Below, piece after piece: positions 60,129-64,000 of a stretch of DNA of 64,000 nucleotides. The notes below the pieces were generated by a model. That model was not told the origin of the DNA. It searched no databases and saw only the letters and a list, made by a program, of their open reading frames with translations. Made by a program: the position numbers and the translations under genes. This DNA is from Streptomyces sp. CB02959 (GTDB lineage: Bacteria; Actinomycetota; Actinomycetes; Streptomycetales; Streptomycetaceae). Position 1 is the first letter of the stretch, and every line of letters starts with the position of its first letter. Location: contig NZ_NNBP01000024.1 in NCBI RefSeq assembly GCF_002803155.1, forward strand, positions 1 to 64,000, written 5' to 3'.

Positions 60129-60356
60129 TTATTGCGGGTGGAGTTGAGGCTTCGCTGCTCTTCGAGATGCTGCTGGTGGGTGGATGTCGGGGACGGCCCC
60201 GCCGGCCTCCCACACAGCTCTGGCCGCGCGAGCGGCGGCGGCGAGCGACGCGAGGGCCTGCGGGTGCGCGAGTCCGTAGTGGGTGATGGCCCGTGCTGCG
60301 CGCTGCTGAGCGGCGGCGGCACGGGCCCGGCGTATGCCGGAGGGGCTGTTGCTCAC
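60129..60356 (-). CDS. Small 75-aa Ala-rich hypothetical protein
   Basis: GTG start with GCAGGAGCCC upstream. An Ala/Arg-rich helical protein (RRARAAAAQQRAARAITHYG; ALASLAAAARAARAVWEAGG). Function unknown. Could be an accessory helical protein; the composition also allows a spurious frame. Confidence 0.55.
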   Translation of the reverse strand: MSNSPSGIRRARAAAAQQRAARAITHYGLAHPQALASLAAAARAARAVWEAGGAVPDIHPPAASRRAAKPQLHPQ

Positions 60357-60461
60357 GGGCTCCTGCCGGACGGTGAGTTCGACCGGGCGGGCGCAGTGGC
60401 CTCGGCCGCGAATGGCGTGCGGCTGGCCTTCTGGCCCGCCAGGCCCGGTCAGTGGCGGTGG

Positions 60462-60587
60462 TTACTGGCGGCCGGTTCCGTTGCAGGCACCGCAGGCTTC
60501 CCGGTGGCTGCCAGTGCCGGTGTAGACGGTCTGGCCCTGGCCGGACCCCTGGCAGCTGCTGCAGCGGGCGGGAGCCGGCGTACTCAC
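60462..60587 (-). CDS. 41-aa DnaJ-type zinc-finger peptide
   Basis: A very small protein with two CxxCxGxG-like motifs (CSSCQGSG and CGACNGTG), as in the central zinc domain of DnaJ. Its GTG overlaps the stop of the upstream gene, which carries the same kind of motif. The two are probably made together and may form a zinc protein pair. Confidence 0.7.
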   Translation of the reverse strand: MSTPAPARCSSCQGSGQGQTVYTGTGSHREACGACNGTGRQ

Positions 60588-60901
60588 TGGGCCACCCCCG
60601 ATCCGTTGCAGGCGGTGCAGGTCTGCCAGGACTGGCGGGTTACACCTCCGCCGCTGCTGTCGATCACCGTTCCGCCCGCGCCGCTGCAGCGGGAGCATGC
60701 CTGGTTCATCGCGATGTTGATGCGGGCGCGCATCTCTGCGACCGTGCGCGGCGCCCGGTGGCCTGCGGGGATGTGGGAATCGGCTTGGCGCACGGCGTGC
60801 AGCAGATGAGCGCCGAGGCGGTGGTTCGCGTCCTTGGTCCCGCAGCTGCGGTCGTAACCGCGTGTCGTCGGCGACGGCGCGAGTGTCATGATGTTGCTCA
60901 T
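60584..60901 (-). CDS. 105-aa protein with DnaJ-type zinc motif
   Basis: Starts at 60901 after GGGAGGACCTG. Helical middle (LGAHLLHAVRQADSHIPAG; TVAEMRARINIAMNQA) and a C-terminal zinc finger with CSRCSGAGG and CTACNGSG. The family is common as small streptomycete accessory proteins. A hairpin leader matching that of whiB precedes it. Confidence 0.78.
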   Translation of the reverse strand: MSNIMTLAPSPTTRGYDRSCGTKDANHRLGAHLLHAVRQADSHIPAGHRAPRTVAEMRARINIAMNQACSRCSGAGGTVIDSSGGGVTRQSWQTCTACNGSGVAQ

Positions 60902-60928
60902 CAGGTCCTCCCATAAGGCCCTGGTACT

Positions 60929-60962
60929 GACAGCCCCGGAGCTCTGACCTTCCGGGGCTGTC
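60929..60962 (-). promoter_or_regulatory. Leader hairpin of the zinc-motif gene
   Basis: GACAGCCCCGGA (60929-60940) and TCCGGGGCTGTC (60951-60962) form a 12-bp stem with a 10-base loop, 28 bases upstream of the start at 60901. The sequence and placement match the whiB leader at 59734-59762. Confidence 0.65.
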
Positions 60963-60986
60963 GCCGTTGACTGCCCGGTCGAGCAG

Positions 60987-61033
60987 CCACGGTCCCGGTA
61001 ATCCGCGGTGAGTGCGGATGACCGGGACCGTGG
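60987..61033 (-). terminator. Long hairpin terminator
   Basis: CCACGGTCCCGGT (60987-60999) pairs with ACCGGGACCGTGG (61021-61033) and ATCCGC pairs with GCGGAT inside, giving a stem of about 19 pairs with one mismatch. It follows the stop of the sigma-like gene (61059) on the leftward strand. Confidence 0.75.
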
Positions 61034-61058
61034 TCGTTCGTGGGCGGGCGCAGGTTGG

Positions 61059-61808
61059 TCAGGCCGCGAGCGGGGTGGGCTCCGTGGTGCGGGGCTGTCG
61101 GACGGCGGCGACGACGTAGGCGACCGCGATGCCGACGGGGTCACCGACGCAGTGCGCGACGGCGGTCAGCTCGTGGACGGTGGCGTCGACCGCGGCGACC
61201 ACCGCGCGGGCGGTCTCCGGCAGGTCCTTGTCGTCGGGTCGGCAGGAGATCCCGAGCATGCCGGCGAGCTGGGCTCCGCGGCGCATGCGGTAGGCGTCAG
61301 CGCGGTTAGCCGGGTCGTACAGCATCGGCTGGCCGTACCCCATCGGCAGGCGGTGGCGGTCGATCTGGGACAGGTACTCCTCCGCGCACGTGCGGATCAG
61401 GCGGCGCCGCGCAGGGGTGGTGCGGGCGAGCGCAGTGAGCGCGTGCCGGGTCTGCCGGGAATGGCCCGGCGCGGTGGCCGCGGTGGCGGCGCTGGTCGGC
61501 TCGCTGACCGCGATGACGTACTCAGGGTGCGGCTTAACCGGCATGCCCTGCGGCCGCAGACCAGCCGGCTCCTCCCGGATGGCACGCTGCTCGCTGAGGA
61601 ATTCGTCGACCGCCCGGTCGGCAATGCGGATCAGGTCCCGGCCGTCGGGGACGTGGAGCTGGCGGCAGACCTGCAGCCAGACCTCCTGGGTCACGTCATC
61701 GGATGCGTCGGTCGAGTCGACGCCGGCCTCGGCGAGGCGGTCAGCGACGTGCGCGGCCACAGCCGCGGAGTAGCGGGCGTGAAGGTCGGCGACCTCGGTG
61801 CTCGTCAT
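61059..61808 (-). CDS. Sigma-70 region-2-like protein
   Basis: A 249-aa protein starting at 61808 (GAGGAGCACCACC upstream). The N-terminal ~90 residues resemble ECF sigma region 2: LHARYSAAVAAHVADRLAEAGV, then TDASDDVTQEVWLQVCRQL (the DVTQEVW motif), and DLIRIADRAVDEFLSEQRA. No clear region 4 follows; the rest contains LARTTPARRRLIRTCAEEYLSQIDRHRL and a helical C-terminus. It may be an atypical sigma factor or a regulator derived from one. Confidence 0.65.
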   Translation of the reverse strand: MTSTEVADLHARYSAAVAAHVADRLAEAGVDSTDASDDVTQEVWLQVCRQLHVPDGRDLIRIADRAVDEFLSEQRAIREEPAGLRPQGMPVKPHPEYVIAVSEPTSAATAATAPGHSRQTRHALTALARTTPARRRLIRTCAEEYLSQIDRHRLPMGYGQPMLYDPANRADAYRMRRGAQLAGMLGISCRPDDKDLPETARAVVAAVDATVHELTAVAHCVGDPVGIAVAYVVAAVRQPRTTEPTPLAA

Positions 61809-61956
61809 GGTGGTGCTCCTCTCGGTACCGGCTGGCGGCACGACGGGGGTGGATGAGGGCATGGCGAAGTCGGCGCCGGACGGCGCCTGGTGGGGTCAGT
61901 GCGGGCTGGTCAGCCGGAGCCGAATGCGCTCATCGGCGCGGACTGCAGAGAAACAG

Positions 61957-61987
61957 CCCGGCTACCCGCGTGCAGCAGGTAGCCGGG
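61957..61987 (-). terminator. Hairpin terminator
   Basis: CCCGGCTACC (61957-61966) and GGTAGCCGGG (61978-61987) form a 10-bp stem with an 11-base loop, just past the 200-aa gene stop on the leftward strand. Confidence 0.65.
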
Positions 61988-62011
61988 GCGCCGTCGGTCG
62001 TACAACGTGGC

Positions 62012-62614
62012 TCAGCGCCGGGGGAGCGTGGGGTGGAGCGTGTCGAGCGGAACCGGGGGACTGTCCAACGGGGCGTCACCGGCGGGCCACTGCGCGCGCC
62101 GCATATCGGTGTCGCGGACCGCCCGCTCCGTCGACGCCCACCCCATCTCCCGCACCAGCCACAGGGTGCGCCCGTCGCCGTCGTCGTCCACCGACGGCCG
62201 CTGCTGGGCGGCGATCTGGCTGACGGCCGGCGCCGGCGCGACCCGCGGCTTGCGCAGCACGGTGGTCAGACGGCGGCTGGCCGTCTCGGCGCCCCCGTCC
62301 TCCAAGCGCCTCTGCCACTCGGCGACCTTGACGTCGATGCTGACCAGGCGGTTGCTGCCCTGGCAGCGGACGGCAGTGGCCTTCTGCGCGAGACCGGTGT
62401 CGTGCGGGACGAGCTTCGGCTTGTTGGCGTTGATGCCGGTGATCGGCACCCACGTCCTGCAGTCGGGGCAGATCAATGACGCGCAGGCCGGGCGAAGGTC
62501 GTACTGGTGGGGCCTGAGGTTCGAGATGACGAGCGCCGGGCGGGGGCTGACGTTCCGGGATCGGGCCCGGCTCCTGCGGTATCGGGCGGTGGTTCCAACG
62601 GTGGGGCCAGGCAT
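62012..62614 (-). CDS. Hypothetical protein with Cys pair
   Basis: A 200-aa protein starting at 62614 after GAGGAGTCCGC. It contains LICPDCRTWVPITGINANKPKLVPHD and RCQGSNRLVSIDVKVAEWQRRLEDG, i.e. a possible zinc site with a downstream helix. The rest is hydrophilic and likely disordered. Similar genes occur in actinomycete mobile elements near RRQRL genes, but I do not know the function. Confidence 0.75.
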   Translation of the reverse strand: MPGPTVGTTARYRRSRARSRNVSPRPALVISNLRPHQYDLRPACASLICPDCRTWVPITGINANKPKLVPHDTGLAQKATAVRCQGSNRLVSIDVKVAEWQRRLEDGGAETASRRLTTVLRKPRVAPAPAVSQIAAQQRPSVDDDGDGRTLWLVREMGWASTERAVRDTDMRRAQWPAGDAPLDSPPVPLDTLHPTLPRR

Positions 62615-62655
62615 GCGGACTCCTCATGGGGAGTTGTAGGGATGTGCGCGGTGTG

Positions 62656-62706
62656 CTGTCCGTCCGTCAGGCCGCTCGGAATGCGGGCGTCCTGACGGAC
62701 GGACAG
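62656..62706. terminator. Strong 16-bp hairpin
   Basis: CTGTCCGTCCGTCAGG (62656-62671) and CCTGACGGACGGACAG (62691-62706) form a perfect 16-bp stem with a 19-base loop, between the 125-aa and 200-aa genes. It probably terminates the 125-aa gene transcript; it could also be a leader structure of the 200-aa gene. Confidence 0.7.
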
Positions 62707-62925
62707 CGCATTGCGCTGCGATGTACACGCAGATCGGTCGAGAAGACCCCGGGGGAGTTTGATGGTGCTCTCGACCCCGGCCACCCCGGTGGGGCGGACG
62801 ACTTACTGCGGTGGTGCGGTTGTGCTGAGGAGGCGGTGGTCCGGCTCCCTCATCCGGCGCCGCCCGCGGGGGCGGATCCGGGTGGGGGAGCCGGGTCCGA
62901 AGACCCGGCGGGTGGTGCGGGGAGG

Positions 62926-63303
62926 TCAGGCCGCGATCGGGAGGGGCTCGGCGGCCGGCGGCGTGATGCGCAGCTGCGCGGCGTAGGGGAGGAGCACGTC
63001 GACCAGGCGCTCGCGCACCAGGTCGGTGGCGGTCGGGTCGGTGGCGGTGATGTCCCGGGCGGCGAGCATGCGGTTCTCGCGGGCCTCGATCGCCTCGATG
63101 GCGGCGTCGATGCCCAGGCCGTCGAGCTGCTCGTGGGGGAGGGAGCCGGCGGCGTACATCTCCAGCGGGGTCCCGAAGGCGACGTCGAGGTCCAGGCCGG
63201 TGAACTCGGGGAGCGGCACCTCGATCGCCTTCAGGAGTTCGAGCGTCTCGGTGTCGAAGTGCTCGGTGGCGAGGCTGGCGACGGGGCGGCGGGTGACGTT
63301 CAT
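62926..63303 (-). CDS. Hypothetical 125-aa protein
   Basis: Starts at 63303 after AAGGGAG. An acidic helical protein: NVTRRPVASLATEHFDTETLE, IEVPLPEFTGLDLDVAFGTP, AIEAIEARENRMLAA and TDLVRERLVDVLLPYA. No family recognised. First gene of the leftward module, divergent from the UTRA gene. Confidence 0.75.
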   Translation of the reverse strand: MNVTRRPVASLATEHFDTETLELLKAIEVPLPEFTGLDLDVAFGTPLEMYAAGSLPHEQLDGLGIDAAIEAIEARENRMLAARDITATDPTATDLVRERLVDVLLPYAAQLRITPPAAEPLPIAA

Positions 63304-63410
63304 GGGGTGGAGCTCCCTTCGGTAGGCGTCCGCGCAAAGGCGGGTCATGTGCATCTGGGCAGGCCGAATAAGCGCCGTCTGGCGACCCATCCCTTGCGGG
63401 GACTATGCGA

Positions 63411-63448
63411 CCATAAGGCCATTAGCCTTAAGGCCACAAGCCCTATGG
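63411..63448. promoter_or_regulatory. Compound inverted repeat in the divergent promoter region
   Basis: CCATAAGGC (63411-63419) and GCCCTATGG (63440-63448) are near-perfect inverted copies around a central GCCTTAAGGC palindrome (63425-63434). It is AT-rich relative to its surroundings and lies between the leftward 125-aa gene and the rightward UTRA gene, so an operator for a GntR-type regulator is plausible. Confidence 0.5.
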
Positions 63449-63519
63449 TGCACCAAGCTGGCTGAAGCAACAGGGCACTAAGGTTTGAAGCAGGTCTGGA
63501 CGACCGGAGAGGATGAGCC

Positions 63520-64000
63520 GTGAGCAGCGACGATGCATGGATAGGCGAAGCGCAGCCGTATCTCGCGCCACGTCAGCCAGGAGAGCGCGACGCCTGGAGC
63601 ACAGAGGCCGCAGCACGGGGGCGGCGGGGCAGGCAGCGCCTGCTTGCCGTAGAGGAAGTAGACCCACCGGAGTCCGTGCGCGCCTTCCTCGGCGTAGCCA
63701 CTACTGAAAAGGTCGTGGTCCGGCGTCGCCTGATCTTGCTGGACGGCCAGCCGGTCGAGCTGGCCGACTCGTACTACCCGGCGCACATCGCTCGAGGTAC
63801 CGGACTCGCCGAAACGGGAAAGATCCCCGGAGGCGCAGTGACACTGCTTGCCAAACTCGGCTTCACCGCCGAGAGCGATCCCCTGGAGGACGTCGCAGCC
63901 GCTGCTGCCACCACCAGCGAATGCGAGGCCTTGGGCTTGCCAGCACGCACACCCGTGCTAGTCCTGACGCGATTCACTACGTCCACCCTCGGAACGCCGA
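63520..64000 (+). CDS. UTRA-domain regulator lacking an HTH (partial, runs off the window)
   Basis: A frame open from GTG 63520 to the window end (160 codons seen). It has the GntR/UTRA ligand-binding pattern: VRRRLILLDGQPVELADSYYP, LAETGKIPGGAVTLLAKLGF and LGLPARTPVLVLTRFT. The first ~60 residues are hydrophilic and contain no winged helix, and an in-frame TGA lies 6 bases upstream of the GTG, so the DNA-binding domain is absent rather than missed. GGAGAGGATGA precedes the start. It may titrate or heterodimerise with a full GntR regulator. Confidence 0.75.
   Translation, partial: MSSDDAWIGEAQPYLAPRQPGERDAWSTEAAARGRRGRQRLLAVEEVDPPESVRAFLGVATTEKVVVRRRLILLDGQPVELADSYYPAHIARGTGLAETGKIPGGAVTLLAKLGFTAESDPLEDVAAAAATTSECEALGLPARTPVLVLTRFTTSTLGTP

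Overview
The window is high-GC actinomycete DNA. Codon use, GTG starts, GGAGG-type ribosome binding sites and the gene families (WhiB, DUF5999, RRQRL, FtsK-like TraB, LysM-BTAD, EACC1) point to Streptomyces or a close relative. A parAB partition locus with its own repeated palindromes, two different DNA-pump ATPases, conjugation-type genes and IS debris suggest a large, probably linear, conjugative plasmid or a plasmid-like chromosome arm rather than core chromosome. No rRNA, tRNA or CRISPR array was found.

Layout. (1) 0.1-4.4 kb: a leftward lasso-peptide cluster (precursor, macrolactam synthetase C, RRE protein B1, leader peptidase B2, isoaspartyl-type O-methyltransferase, 92-aa orphan). A divergent XRE/TPR regulator with a TTA codon follows at 4.6-5.9 kb. 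The precursor core and the methyltransferase together predict an aspartimide-modified lasso peptide. (2) 6-10 kb: an IS110 remnant, then an EACC1 gene followed by a caspase-PP2C fusion, and a frameshifted membrane gene. (3) 10.2-14.6 kb: a VirD4/TraG-like ATPase with a replication-relaxation family protein. (4) 14.9-26.9 kb: two secreted proteins and a complete actinobacterial Tad pilus operon (SAF/CpaB, TadZ, TadA, TadB, TadC, Flp-like pilin, two TadE-like, one TadG-like, LysM-BTAD, prepilin peptidase), mostly with overlapping or near-abutting genes. (5) 27-32.5 kb: a repeat-rich partition region holding an unknown gene flanked by direct repeats, two clusters of short iteron-like repeats, a perfect 81-bp palindrome, parB and parA, and five copies of a 19-bp putative parS.

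(6) 33-45 kb: an accessory island with IS5-like and resolvase remnants, three secreted peptidoglycan-binding proteins (a small PG-binding protein, a CHAP hydrolase and a GH25 muramidase) around a large HTH-nSTAND-WD40 protein, then a lipoprotein and a second EACC1-caspase pair, this caspase carrying transmembrane helices. (7) 45-63.3 kb: a leftward conjugation/accessory module of mostly small genes, many separated by strong hairpin terminators: ASCH protein, P-loop kinase, RRQRL zinc protein, FtsK-like TraB, a Gly/Ser/Lys-rich protein, DUF6197-like protein, a DUF2637-like coiled-coil membrane protein, DUF5999, WhiB, two small DnaJ-type zinc-finger proteins and a sigma-like protein. (8) 63.5 kb to the end: a rightward UTRA-domain regulator without a DNA-binding domain, cut by the window edge.

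The main candidates for undescribed biology are: the predicted aspartimide lasso peptide; the two co-resident EACC1-caspase effector modules, one fused to a PP2C phosphatase and carrying a bldA-type TTA codon; the 81-bp palindrome centred on a putative parS, with two more parS copies inside parB; and an array of roughly forty GGACCG/CGGTCC hexamers inside a transfer-module coding sequence. All functional statements come from reading sequence and family recall. No database search was run.
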